In this document: one piece after another, positions 36,470 through 47,168 of the stretch
How positions within the stretch are numbered: the first letter of the stretch is position 1
Layout of the letters: each line of letters starts with the position of its first letter
DNA from: Molossus alvarezi
Taxonomy: Eukaryota; Chordata; Mammalia; Chiroptera; Molossidae
Length of the DNA: 64,000 nt
NCBI GenBank assembly: GCA_037176705.1
Contig: CM073898.1
Location: forward strand, 38,505,488-38,569,487
Reading direction: 5' to 3'
Notes under the pieces: generated by a model
Told to the model about the DNA's origin: nothing
The model's input: the letters and a program-made list of their open reading frames with translations, nothing else
The model's database searches: none
Translations under genes and position numbers: made by a program

Positions 36470-36785
36470 TTAATGGAAAATAAACTGATGTTCGAGAGGT
36501 AAAATTCATTAGCTCTAAATTTTCAGAATCAGGCACCCCTGAGTTTGGAGTTTTACTCAACTCCTTCCTGAATGGAGCTCTCTGATCCCCATGATAAACT
36601 ATGGAAGAACAAGGAATGTGAAAATGCCCAGCAGACCTCTGGTACATGTTAGCGATTCAGTGGTTTCTTTCCTTTTGAGGTAAAAAATTTTTGGCTTATA
36701 TTAGCCCCCAAATCTGAACAAAACTTCTCTTTATTTTTTTTGCAAATTTATATTAGTTGTGTTTGGATAACTTGAATCTCTGAAC
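36470..36785. other. Unassigned intronic sequence
   Basis: Nothing recognised. Confidence 0.55.
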
Positions 36786-36787
36786 TG

Positions 36788-36895
36788 AGCTTAGACATTC
36801 TGAACCTCAGTTTTTCCCATCTGTAAAATGAGGATAAGAATAACTATCTTCCAAGGCTGTGCTGAGGATGAGCAATAACAATGGTGGTTACTGTT
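36788..36895 (+). repeat. MIR SINE fragment
   Basis: gaacctcagtttttcccatc tgtaaaatgaggataag with the following aggctgtgctgaggatgagc is the central MIR segment. Confidence 0.75.
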
Positions 36896-37244
36896 ACTGG
36901 GTCAGATGCCCTGCTCACAATCTGGTTATTTATGTGGTACGTTTCTCCAGAGAACATGCTGCACTCTTGAAACAGCTATTTTTGAAGGCTAGCAACAGAG
37001 CCCATCGATGTTAGGAGTCCTGGGTTGTATTAGCTCTGCCCCTAACTGGACAATTCTGGACACTTAACTACTCTGTTCCATCTTTTTTCATATTTGAAGA
37101 AGGCTCAGATAGCTTCCTAGAATGATCATATAACTCAGAACTCAGGTGTTAAAGGTATCACCCACTATTCGATCAAAATGAGGCTTGAATTAAGGAATAC
37201 ATTTTTGCCATTGTTTTCTGGAGTACCTGTTTTAAAAATATGGA
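36896..37244. other. Unassigned intronic sequence
   Basis: Nothing recognised. Confidence 0.5.
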
Positions 37245-37450
37245 CACTTCCCCCTGTGTGGTGTGGCTCAGTTTGTTGGGCATCGTCCTGTGCACTGAAA
37301 GGGTGCTGGTTTGATTCACGGTCAGGGCATGTGCCCTGGTTACAGGCTTGATCCCTGGTAGGGACCATGCAGGAGGCAATTGGTCCATGTTTTGCTTTCA
37401 CATCAATGTTTCTCTCTCTCTCCCTTCCTCTCTGTCTAAAAATCAATTTA
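37245..37450 (+). mobile_element. VES SINE (older)
   Basis: Sense copy: gtgtggctcagtttgttggg head, gatccctggtagggaccatg middle, tgtctaaaaatcaattta tail. The flanks share atggaca/ttggaca. Confidence 0.87.
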
Positions 37451-37974
37451 AAAAATTGGACATTTTTCATTATCAGTAACCCCTACCACATGGGTGCTTC
37501 CATAATTTTTCTGAAAACTAGCATGAATTGACTTAGAGGCTGGCTCAAGGACCTACGTCTGACCTCCAACATGGTAAATTCTCTCATGGGTCTGTTGGAT
37601 CTTGCCACAGCCTGCACTCTCACTCCAACCCCTGGCATATCAGATATTTGGGTGGGTGGATGGATGAACCACCATTCTGGACAGAGTGCAATTTTTTGGT
37701 CCCCATGTAGTTTCTTTTTTAACCTTTAGTGGATGAAAACAGATATGGGGATGAGAGGACAGGAAGAGGGTGCTACTTACCTCTACATGGTGGGTGTGTG
37801 AGGTGCTCAGCTCCAGTCCAGCTCAACCCCTCTTGGGGATTAAATTTGATCACACACACCAGAGCCTCTGGAACAGGAGTTGGCAGACAAAGGACTCTCT
37901 GCATTAAGGGTTGAGGAGCTGGAATGGAGTTATCCTTCATGTACCCTGTTTCTTTCACTTTACTTAGCCATAGA
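37451..37974. other. Unassigned intronic sequence
   Basis: Nothing recognised. Confidence 0.5.
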
Positions 37975-37987
37975 TTTCTGCTCTTTA

Positions 37988-38247
37988 TTTATTTTATTTT
38001 TTTCCTCACCTGAGGACATTTTTTCCATTTTTTTGTTCAGGTAGAGTGGGAGGGAGAGAGAGGAAGAGAGGGAGAGAGAGAGAAACATCGATGTGAAAGA
38101 GACACATCGAGTGGCTGCCTCCCCCACGACCCAACCAGGCCGGGGACAAAGTGCAACCAAGGTATGTGCCTTTAGCGGGAACCAAACCCGGGTCTCTCTG
38201 GACCGCAGGCCGACACTCTAACCGCTGAGCCAAACCGGCCAGGGCGC
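37988..38247 (-). mobile_element. VES SINE
   Basis: Antisense full-length copy. Perfect duplication tttctgctcttta at 37975-37987 and 38248-38260. Confidence 0.95.
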
Positions 38248-38260
38248 TTTCTGCTCTTTA

Positions 38261-38965
38261 AATATTTCTCATTAGAGTTGGAAATCATTTTCTATGACAT
38301 GTCTGAGGATAAGAAGCACTGCAGATGGGCTCGGTCAGCCAGGGCACTGAAGTGCTGCCTACATGAACTCCCATCGCTGGAGGAATACTGGTCCAAAGAG
38401 GCAGTTTATTCCTGCATTCCCCAGTGTGATGCCAGGGTGGAGAGGGCCAGACTCCATGCCTCTGCTCTGTGGAGCACAGGCTCGTCCTTTTCTGTGGGAG
38501 AACAGCATCTAGATAGAGCTCTTTCCCCCCCCATGAAACCATTTGTGCTGAACTAAAATACAAAGGAAAATCAGTGACCTTGAATTAAGCTTGTTTGCAG
38601 TATCCTTGGCTTTCAGAGACTCTTCATTTCTATTTAACACTTTTGCTGTACCAACTATTATAAGGAATCAGATATGCAATTTTCAAAACCTACATCACCA
38701 ACATGTTTGTTTTTTTGTACTAATTTAGTTAGAAAGATGGGAAGCCCTGTGGATTCACATTATGTTGTCATTCTCAGAATGCCACTTTTAAAATTGGATT
38801 TTGAACTTATGGATAATTTTAAATAAATATTTTTGGGGAACTATTAAGTACAAAACAGAATTATACATGATCTTTCTTGTCTGCAGAGTTTGTGACAGGA
38901 ATTATATGCATGAAAAGGGCTCCTGTATTCTTTAACATGTTTTTTCATCCATCTTATTCTTACTC
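38261..38965. other. Unassigned intronic sequence
   Basis: Unique DNA with balanced base composition at 38280-38680; no family resemblance. Confidence 0.45.
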
Positions 38966-38974
38966 AGATTTTTG

Positions 38975-39095
38975 GAACTATGTGTGTTTACTTATTTACT
39001 CATCCAACAAATACAAAGCACCCATGAGATACCAGGCACTGCTCTTCCGGTGACACTGATGGAGAAGAACAGACTAAAATCCCTGCCCTCTTGTA
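38975..39095 (+). repeat. Ancient L2/MIR-class fragment
   Basis: tactcatccaacaaatacaa, gagataccaggcactgctct and actaaaatccctgccctctt form a common old mammalian repeat segment. Class uncertain. Confidence 0.5.
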
Positions 39096-39217
39096 GCCAA
39101 TGTCCTTTAAAAATACTTGTGATCCCAGAAGAGAAAGAATGAGAAAAAGATAATCATTTCAGTTACTTTCTACTTCTAAAAATCAAAATAAGTAACTTAA
39201 TTTATATTTAAGGTTTT

Positions 39218-39427
39218 TTTATTGATTTTTTTTCTTTTTTAGAGAGAGAGGAAGGAAGAAGGACAGATAGAAACATCAATGAGAGAGAAGCATCGATTGG
39301 CTGCCCCCTGCAAGCCCCCCAGTGGGGATGGAGCCCACAACCTGGGCACATGCCCTGATCGGGAATTGAACTGGGACCTCTCAGTCCATGGGACAATGCT
39401 CAATCCACTGAGCCACAATGGCCAGGC
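39218..39427 (-). mobile_element. VES SINE, unit A of a pair
   Basis: Antisense copy, head gagccacaatggccaggc. Its own right flank shows no duplication. The 13-bp sequence tatttaaggtttt lies left of it (39205-39217) and right of the next VES. Confidence 0.9.
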
Positions 39428-39452
39428 TGTAGGTTATATTTTTAAATACATA

Positions 39453-39660
39453 TTTTTTTCTTTATTGATTTTAGAGAGAGAGGAAGGGAGAGGGAGAGAT
39501 GGAAGCATTGATGAGAGAGAACATCAGTTGGCCGCCTCCTGCATGCCCTCCACTGGGGATCGAGCCCACAACCTGGGCATGTGCCCTGACGGGGAATCAA
39601 ACTGGCAACCTCTTGGTTTGTGGGTTGATGCTCAACCACTGAGCCTTACCGGCTGGGCTG
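39453..39660 (-). mobile_element. VES SINE, unit B of a pair
   Basis: Antisense copy in the same orientation as unit A, separated from it by an AT-rich linker of about 25 bases. tatttaaggtttt follows it at 39661-39673. Confidence 0.92.
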
Positions 39661-39734
39661 TATTTAAGGTTTTAAATTTAGTTCACTTGGTAATAAATAA
39701 TTTTAGTCATCATGCTAAGGGCCTTGTCACTTAT

Positions 39735-40190
39735 AGCTACTATTTATTGAGTGCTCACTGAGTCCCAGATCCTGTGCTGAGTGTTAACATGTACCCCATT
39801 TAGCAGATGAGAAAACTGAGGCTCAGAGGCCCAGAGACATAACACAACTTTTTTTTTATCCTCACCCGAGGACATTTTTCCTTTTTTTTTTTTTGTTCAG
39901 ATAGAGTGGGAGGGAGAGAGAAGAAGAGAGAGAGCGAGAGAAACATCGACATGAAAGGGACACATCGAGTAGCTGCCACCCACATGACCAACCAGGGCCG
40001 GGGACAAACTGCAACACGCGCCCCTAGCGGGAACCGAACCTGGGTCTCTCTGGACTGCAGGCTAACGCTCTAACCGCTGAGCCAAACTGGCCAGGGCCAT
40101 AACATAACTTTTGACCTTCCTACAGTCAGTAAATGGTAGAGATGAGATTGAAACCAAATGCAGTTCTATAGGACTCCAAAGTTAGAATTG
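39735..40190 (-). repeat. MIR SINE (antisense) split by VES
   Basis: Left part: ctatttattgagtgctcact, ttagcagatgagaaaactga ggctcagagg. The right part resumes as tacagtcagtaaatggtaga after the SINE. Confidence 0.8.
39853..40097 (-). mobile_element. VES SINE inside the MIR
   Basis: Antisense full-length copy. Duplication cataacacaactttt/cataacataactttt at 39838 and 40098, one mismatch. Confidence 0.95.
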
Positions 40191-40194
40191 TCTG

Positions 40195-41470
40195 TCACAT
40201 ACACTCCCTCCAACCAGTGACACAGATCGGGTGCAGAAAACAATGAAATTGCAACATGTACTCGAACAAGATCCCAGATGATGATCCCAAATCTAGAAAT
40301 CACAGAGTTCGCAAAAACAATGATCTAGATATACGAGGCAACAGAAATAAGAGATATGAAAATGAAATTTGATTCAACTAAGCCTGTATCGAATTGTTTC
40401 ATGTACAAGGTGCAGGGCTGTGCAGTGTGTCTGTGGATGAGAGCATGTAAGCCTGAGTGTATGAGGGTAGGTGATGAGTGTGTGAGTGGGTGAGTGTGCC
40501 TGTGTGTGGTAGATGGTGGCATTGTGACATAATAAATCAGAATATTTGTCCGTGTAGGGCTTACAACACGAGAGATACATGTTCAGAACAGTCGTAATAA
40601 TGATTCTAGGTAGAGTGTGATAAGCGCAGAGGATTGTAAACAGATTTCTAAATTCTAGGAAGGAGCCTCAGCCTCAGCAGTAGCAGGGGATTGCAAGAAA
40701 AGGTACAATCTTCATAAATGTAGTAGTGTGCAAAATCAGGTAACCTGAACAACCCTCCCACTGAGAACAATGAAAAATGCTGGATACAATATTTAAAATA
40801 CATCTTAACATTTATTTCTGATTTGATAAGTCAAGGAATGTTTAGAGTCCAAAGATGAAGTGAAGGTTGAAAACCAGAAAGATCAGTCATACTTAAGATG
40901 CTCTTTGTTCTGGGGCATTTGCTGAGCTCTGGTGTTCGTGAGCTGCCGTTTGGATGGACCACGGGGAGTAGATGACAGAAGGCAAAACAGGGCATCTAGT
41001 GGTAGATGCTGGTTTAGCTAGAAACCCACAGACCCGGACCCATTGTAATAGTGGCCCAGGAAAAACAAGCAAATCCCTTGCATAGGGGTTAGTGAGGAGG
41101 AGGGAAATAAAATCACCTTGAAAACTCATGATGACAAAACAGCTCTCATTTTTAGGCGTGGAATGCCTCTAAGGTCTGACAAAACCTCATACAGAGATGC
41201 TGGGACAGTGGTGCCCCCAGGGGCCCAGAGCAAATATAAGTCCCCTGGAGGAATGCACTTTTATCCTGAGTCTCACAGAATTCCCACAGATAAAATCCCA
41301 AGAAGCATACGTTTTCAGTTTTAAAAATTATAACATATTTAAAAATAAGACATCATAAATGGAGGCAACAGAAAAGTAGGCAACTGATTTGGGTCACAAA
41401 GACTTTAGATATCAGAAATGGGTATGATTAATATGTTTAAAGAAATAAAAGAAAGAATTAAACTATAAAT
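40195..41470. other. Unassigned intronic sequence
   Basis: A-rich in its right half, possibly very old LINE/ERV debris. GT-rich around 40430-40510. No family named. Confidence 0.4.
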
Positions 41471-41479
41471 TAGGAACAA

Positions 41480-41800
41480 GATACTTAATTTTTAATTCTT
41501 CAATTATAGTATACTTTTAGTATTCTATATTGGTTTCAGGTGTACAGCATGCTGATTAGACAATCATATACTTTACAAAGTGTCCCTCTGATATTTTTAG
41601 TACCCACCTAGCAACATACATAGTTACTGCAGTATTATTGACTATATTCTCTAAGCTGTACTTTACATCTCTGTGACTATCCTGTAACTACCAATTTGTA
41701 CTTTTTAATCCCTTCACCTCTTTCACCCATTCTCCCGACTCCCCTCCCCTCTGGCAGTCACCAGTCCAGTCTCTGTGTCTATGAGTCTGAGCAAGACACT
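41480..41800 (-). repeat. Old L1 3' UTR fragment
   Basis: atattggtttcaggtgtaca, cctagcaacatacatagtta and gtactttttaatcccttcac match, on the complement, the L1MA/L1MB 3' UTR pattern. Confidence 0.75.
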
Positions 41801-42106
41801 ATTTGAAATAACTAAGATTTGAAAAAGAACCAATTAGAGTTTCAGAATAAACGGCAGGTTAAACACAATTGAAGAAAGACTTAGTGAAATGGAAGATGTA
41901 TCTGAATAAATGATCTGAGACAGAGAGGTTTAAAAATATGGAGGACAGAATGAGGAGGGATATTAGAATTTTGTATCTGGTGAAACTATAGTTCAAGAAC
42001 AGGAACAAATAATTACTTATTCAGGGAAGCAGGTTTTTTCCCCCAGACCTCCCCTAAACGAATGTAAGGGATACTTTAATTTCTTTTTAAGCTTTCCAGT
42101 TAAGTT
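41801..42106 (+). repeat. Possible HAL1/L1 ORF1-like debris
   Basis: A-rich sense text such as gtttcagaataaacgg and agaaagacttagtgaaatgg resembles old L1/HAL1 coiled-coil coding DNA. Weak. Confidence 0.35.
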
Positions 42107-42435
42107 TTAATTTTTTTTATTAATTTATTTTTGTTACAGATGTTTCTCCTTTTTTCTTTTCTTATTTATTTATTTTATCCTCACCCGAGGACATTTTTCC
42201 ATTTTTTATTCAGGTAGAGCAGGAAGGAGAGAGAGAAACATCAATGGGAAAGGGACACATCGAGTGGCTGCCAACCGCACGACCCAACCAGGGCCGGGGA
42301 CAAACTGCAGCCAAGGTACATGGTCTTAGCGGGAACTGAACCCGGGTCTCTGTGGACCGCAGGCCAATACTCTGACTGCTGAGCCAAACGGGCTAGGGCT
42401 GTTTCTCCTTTTTCCCCCATTGATACCTTCCTCCT
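42107..42435 (-). mobile_element. Very short young L1 3' end, split by VES
   Basis: ttttattaatttatttttgt tacagatgtttctccttttt, then after the VES tgtttctcctttttccccca ttgat, equals the 3' terminus of L1 copies 1 and 2. Fewer than 100 L1 bases were inserted. Confidence 0.75.
42155..42399 (-). mobile_element. VES SINE inside the short L1
   Basis: Antisense full-length copy. Perfect duplication tgtttctccttttt at 42141-42154 and 42400-42413. Confidence 0.95.
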
Positions 42436-42439
42436 TTAG

Positions 42440-43240
42440 TTGGAAGGAAAATGATCCCAGATGAAATGTCTGAGAGGCAAGAGACATGCGATCAAAGTAC
42501 TTGGTAAATGTGTATATTACTAATCAAACTAAACATGGACTGCATGAAACAATAACAATGTCTAACTTGTATGTTAAAAATAACAACTATAGTAATGATA
42601 GAATTATATGATCCAAGAAATATAGGAGTTAAAGTGTTCTCAAATTCTTACATGGTTAAGGAGGAAAGTACAAATAATTCTTAACTTTAGATTTTTGTAA
42701 GAGTTCATGTTAGCATTTCTAGAGTGATCACTAAAAGAACAGAAAAAGAACCAACAACTTAGAAGCTAGTAGAATGAAACAATAGAATGAAGAAAAAAAT
42801 AACTTAAAAATATTTTTAAAAGGGAAGAAAAACTAGAAAAGAACAAACAGGATAAATAATGCATAAAATAAGTGGTAGAAATAAATGTAAACATTTCAGT
42901 GGTTATACTAAATACAGATAGACTGAACTCTCCAGTGAATACATTCAGACTTTCACTTGGGACTTAAAAAATCCAGCTATATCCTTTTGCAAGAGATAGC
43001 CCTAAAGGTTAAGAACCCAGAAAAGTGGAAAGTACAAATTTAGGAAAGATATACTAGACAAATTCTAGCCAAAAGGAATATGATTTAGCTCAATTAATAT
43101 CTCGTAAAATAGAATTCAAATCATGGTCAAATGAAAAGTTCTAAGTTTGTGTGTACCTAATAACATAGCCTAAAAAAATGTAAAGCAAAACTCAACAGAA
43201 CTACTTGGAGAAATGGACACATTCACAACCAGTGGGAGAT
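42440..43240 (+). repeat. Old L1 (sense) fragment, endonuclease region at its right end
   Basis: ggtcaaatgaaaag, gtgtacctaataacatagcc, aagcaaaactcaacagaact acttggagaaatggaca correspond to the L1 ORF2 endonuclease coding region. The preceding A-rich part is probably the same element. Sense to EML6, unlike most L1s here. Confidence 0.6.
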
Positions 43241-44950
43241 ATTGGCACTCCTTTCTGTGGCTGATAGATCAAGTGGTCAAAAAAATCAGTAAAGTAAGGG
43301 CAGCTTCAGAAACATTTCAGAGGTTGGATGTCAGTGCTTTGAGAGCCTAGTCATTGGGAGGGTGTTTCTCCTCTCTTCTTCTGGCAAGCAGGGTCCTTGC
43401 CCTGAGAGCCAGGAGATCTGATAGGACCCTTAGGTAGCTGGTCTCCTAAGGGTAGAGGTGGGGGCCCTTGCTCATCCCTTTTTTATGGAGATCACCCCTT
43501 TCTCATCTTGATTCAGACCCACGTGAAAAAGCCAATTTGCTCATCCTGGCCCTTTCTGCCTGGGCCTCTGGGATCACAGAGTCTTGCTTTACCATAGGAC
43601 ACAGGTGATTCGAAGCTAGGTGATCCTGCACCCCATTTAGACTTTTCCAGCTATCGCCCACAATTACATGTCAGGTGTCTGCAGGGATGAGAAATAGTGG
43701 CTGGGGGCAGAGAGGGAGGAGGATCCCTCTGCCACCATCTCTGTGCAGCGGAAACAGCAGCTCTCACGCATACGGAAACTTAAGAAAGATCTAATTAGTC
43801 ATGTATGCCAAGTTCACAGTGGCAGTTCCTGAATGTCACAGTCCCAGCTGTTCAGAATTGGGGATGGTGGTGAAGAGTCAAGTGTGGACTTCCAGGTCTG
43901 GCAACGTGTGGGGACCGAGGTGACACCGACCTGTACCTTCCCACCCCCTCTACTCGTCTCCAAACTCAGTGACTTAAAGCTGGATGAAGTATAAAGACAA
44001 TGTAAGGACAGAGAAAACCTTGAAAGGGAAGGTAAGAGGGGAAGGAAGAGGAATAAAATAAATACAAAGGGAAGAAGTGGAGGTGCTGGTCACCAAAGCA
44101 AAATAAAAACCGAAGCTCTAAGTGCAAGAGTGGCCGCAGTGTGGGACGTAGGTGGATCCGTTCCATCGCTGTGCATCTGACTGATCACAGTCAATGAAGT
44201 CAGTCAATTATATATGCAGATCTGGCCTTTATTAGGGAAGAGTGGGGCTTCAGCTCAACCTAAAGCGTATTCCTAGGCCATCTTTGAAGGGTTAGAAGTT
44301 GAAAGTGGCAATAAAGTGTTGAGCTCTTTTCTAGGCTCTGTCTTTGCCGCATACCATCATCCAGCCATCCCAGGCCCTCCCCCAGCAGCCCCACCCACCC
44401 CCGTTTACCTTAGACGCCAATTGGTGAAGTGATTGTATTAAAGTTGCCACTTTCGATGCTTTGGCTCTTGGCCCAGCTGGTTAGAGAATTGGTAAGTGTC
44501 AAAGGTTATCTCTGCATGATCAGAGAACCAAAACAACTTTAAGATCATTATTTTAAGGCACTGTCACAAAGCTATGCAACTCTGCAATTAAAAAAAATTA
44601 TGACTGGCTACTTGTCCATTTAGGTGACCATGCAGATGGAGGAAGGACTTCCAGGGTTCTCCTCGTCTTGGAGTATTATACCTCGAGGGTGGGAAATATA
44701 TCTGGTTACCTCCCCTGTGCTTTTGACTGTCTAGTCATAAATGGAGCACTCTCTGAATGTTTGATGTAGAACATTCTGAGGAAATGGAAATGATGAAAAC
44801 CACTTTGAATTCAACAGTGAAACAACAGGCCTTGAAATCTGTGGCTCAGTTGGCAGGTATAACACAATTGTTAGGCTTGCCTTCCTCCTCCCAGATTCCT
44901 TGATCATTTAAACCAGCAAATTAAGACTTACCCTGAAAATAACTGCATGC
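43241..44950. other. Unassigned intronic sequence
   Basis: About 1.7 kb of mixed, partly GC-rich unique DNA. No ORF, RNA or repeat recognised. Confidence 0.45.
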
Positions 44951-44959
44951 TATTCTGCA

Positions 44960-45245
44960 ATGGAGGTAGAAGATTCCAAGAGCAGAAGGGATAGAGGTAG
45001 TAACGTTTTGCCATCTGGCAAAGCCACTAGACCAGATGGATTCACTAATGACTTCTCTAAAGTATTTAGTCAGACCTTACTGAAACACATGACTGGCATA
45101 TTTAATTATCCTGAATGAACAGGACTTCTGCCAAATATAAACCTCAATGCTTGAGTCATGCTCCTTGCTTAAAGAGGAGAAAAGGCATGAATAACTCCAG
45201 AAAGCTGGGTTTCACATAGATCCCTTTCATTAGTGAACCTTCTCA
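44960..45245 (+). pseudogene. Relic LINE reverse-transcriptase segment
   Basis: The + strand translates, in a single frame for about 35 codons, to VLPSGKATRPDGFTNDFSKV followed by FSQTLLKHMTGIFNY (about 45000-45110). Further on, with stops, it gives GEKA then ITPESWVSHRSLSLVN (about 45175-45240). These correspond to RT domains of L1-clade LINEs (consensus-like GKAPGPDGFTNDFYK and PESYRPISLLN). The young L1s here read [14 protein letters not shown] instead, so this is a different and much older lineage. Clade beyond L1/Tx1-like not assignable by eye. Confidence 0.65.
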
Positions 45246-45464
45246 TTACCAAACTGTTGTGTTACAGTATTTCTCCTTTTAAGGCAGTATTTCTCCTTTT
45301 TCAGAGAACGAATTGTAAGACAAGTCGTGCTGATCAAATTCACATTATCAGTAACAATTATACTTGATGAGAACATCTGGGGGTTGAGAAATCTGATACA
45401 TGTAGTCATCAGACTTCCCTTCCTCCATTTTGCCTGTGGAAGATTTCTAAACCACTTTTTTTTT

Positions 45465-46625
45465 TTTTGCAATTTTTAATTAGTTTTAACTTTTATATTT
45501 GTATCAAAGCAATATTGACACACAAATAAAAAATTATAGGCCTTATAATGAAAAACTGCCCCTGCCCCAGTCTTTGGCATCCTCAATCCACTTCCCAAAG
45601 AGACACTTTTAATTCTTATAACTGTTCTTTCTGGTAATGACCTCCCATCTCAAAACAATATAATTCATTAGTCTTTCTTTCTTTTTTTAAAAAAATCCTC
45701 ACCGAGGATACGTTTCCACTAATTTTAGAGGGGTTGTGGGGAGGGAAACATCGATCGCTGCCTCTGTATGCACCCCGACCAGGGATGGAACCCACAGCTT
45801 AGGTATGTGCCCTGACTGGGAATCAAACCCACAACCTTTCGGTGTATGGGATAATGCTCCAACCAACGGAGCTGCCTGGCCAGGGCTAATTGTATCTTGA
45901 CATCCACTTCAGACATGATTAACTTTCCTTTTAAGATACATGACAATGTAGCTTACAAATACCTTTCTTACATCCCTTCCCTTCTTCTCCCCAAAGGGTT
46001 ATTTTATTATTTTTAATTCCCTTTGTAGCTTTAAGTTATATTTTTACGCCTTTATTCTTCAGGTCATCAACTATAAACAGCATCTCTTGGCTCTCAACTT
46101 TGGATGATCAAGGTATTAGTGACATGAGTATTCTGTTGAATGTTCCAGGATTCTTTCACTCAGTATAATATTCCTGACATCCATCCATGTCGTTCTTTCA
46201 TTTTTTGCTGAAAACAATTCCATTGTATGAATATAAAATAATTAACTTATCCATTCACTTCTTAATGGACATTTTGAGTTATTTCCAGTTTTTGGCTAGT
46301 ATAAATAAAGCTTGTATGAACATTTGTAAATAAGTCCTTGGGTAAATATCTAAGAGTGGGATTGCTTAGTGATATAGTAAGCGTATGTTTAAGTGATTGA
46401 TCGTTTCACATTCCCACCAGCAACGTACAGCGTTCCGGTTGCTCCACATCTTTCTCATTGCAGTTGTCTTTGACAGTGTTCATGTCTTTTGGCCATATTT
46501 TAAGCTTGGGTATCTTATTACTATTGAATTTTAAACATTCTTTATATAGTCTGTCTTTTCACTTTTGTAAAGGTGTCTTTCAAAGAGAAGTTTTAATTTT
46601 GAAGTCCAGTTGATCAGAGAAGTTA
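45465..46625 (-). repeat. Old L1 (L1M-type) 3' part, split by VES
   Basis: Complement of a 3' UTR (tttgtatcaaagcaatattg) and ORF2 end: ctggcatccatccatgtcgt-like text near 46180, gggattgcttagtgatatag, cacattcccaccagcaacgt and tgtcttttggccatatttta. Confidence 0.8.
45693..45886 (-). mobile_element. VES SINE (diverged)
   Basis: Antisense copy: aatcctcaccgaggatacgt at the tail, ggagctgcctggccagggct at the head. No clean duplication. Confidence 0.83.
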
Positions 46626-46734
46626 AGTAATTTTCTGAAGGTGATTTGTGAGAAACTGTTATATGCCAGTTTTATGCAAAGTGCTGAGGTTCCAGAGAAC
46701 TTTGGTGTATTGTTCTTGGATTCCTAAAGAAATA

Positions 46735-46937
46735 ACCCGGAGGACTGGCTGTGAAAAACATGGGTTTATTCGGACTTCCGTGCACACTGGTCACGGTGGA
46801 CTGGTGAAGCTTACTGCCACACTGGCTTGCACCTGTGACGTTGAACCGCTGAGTCCCATCCGGCCTGCAGATGAGTCACACCAGGGGCAGCTGGCAGGTG
46901 CTATTGTTTCACCGCCACCCAGACTTTCCCAGGTTTT
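46735..46937 (-). mobile_element. ERV-type LTR, downstream half (R/U5 side)
   Basis: On the minus strand this carries an AATAAA polyadenylation signal (complement tttatt at 46765-46770) and is continuous, across the inserted L1, with the TATA-bearing half at 53604. It ends in the L1 target-site copy ctttcccaggtttt (46924-46937). The LTR ends and retroviral class were not determined; no internal viral genes are present. Confidence 0.6.
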
Positions 46938-47168
46938 TAATTAATTAATTGTTGTTACAGATGTTTCTCCTTTTCTCCTCACTGATTCCCCCTTCCCCTG
47001 CCTCCCCGTCTGTCCCCAGCTTTGTTGTCCATGTCCATTGGTCATGCATACATGCAAGTAAGTTCTGTGGTTTATCTCTCCCCCACAACCCCCTCTTCTG
47101 GGGATTGTCAGTCTGTACCCCACTTCCACGACTCTGGGACTACCCCATTCCTCACACTGTTATGTTCA

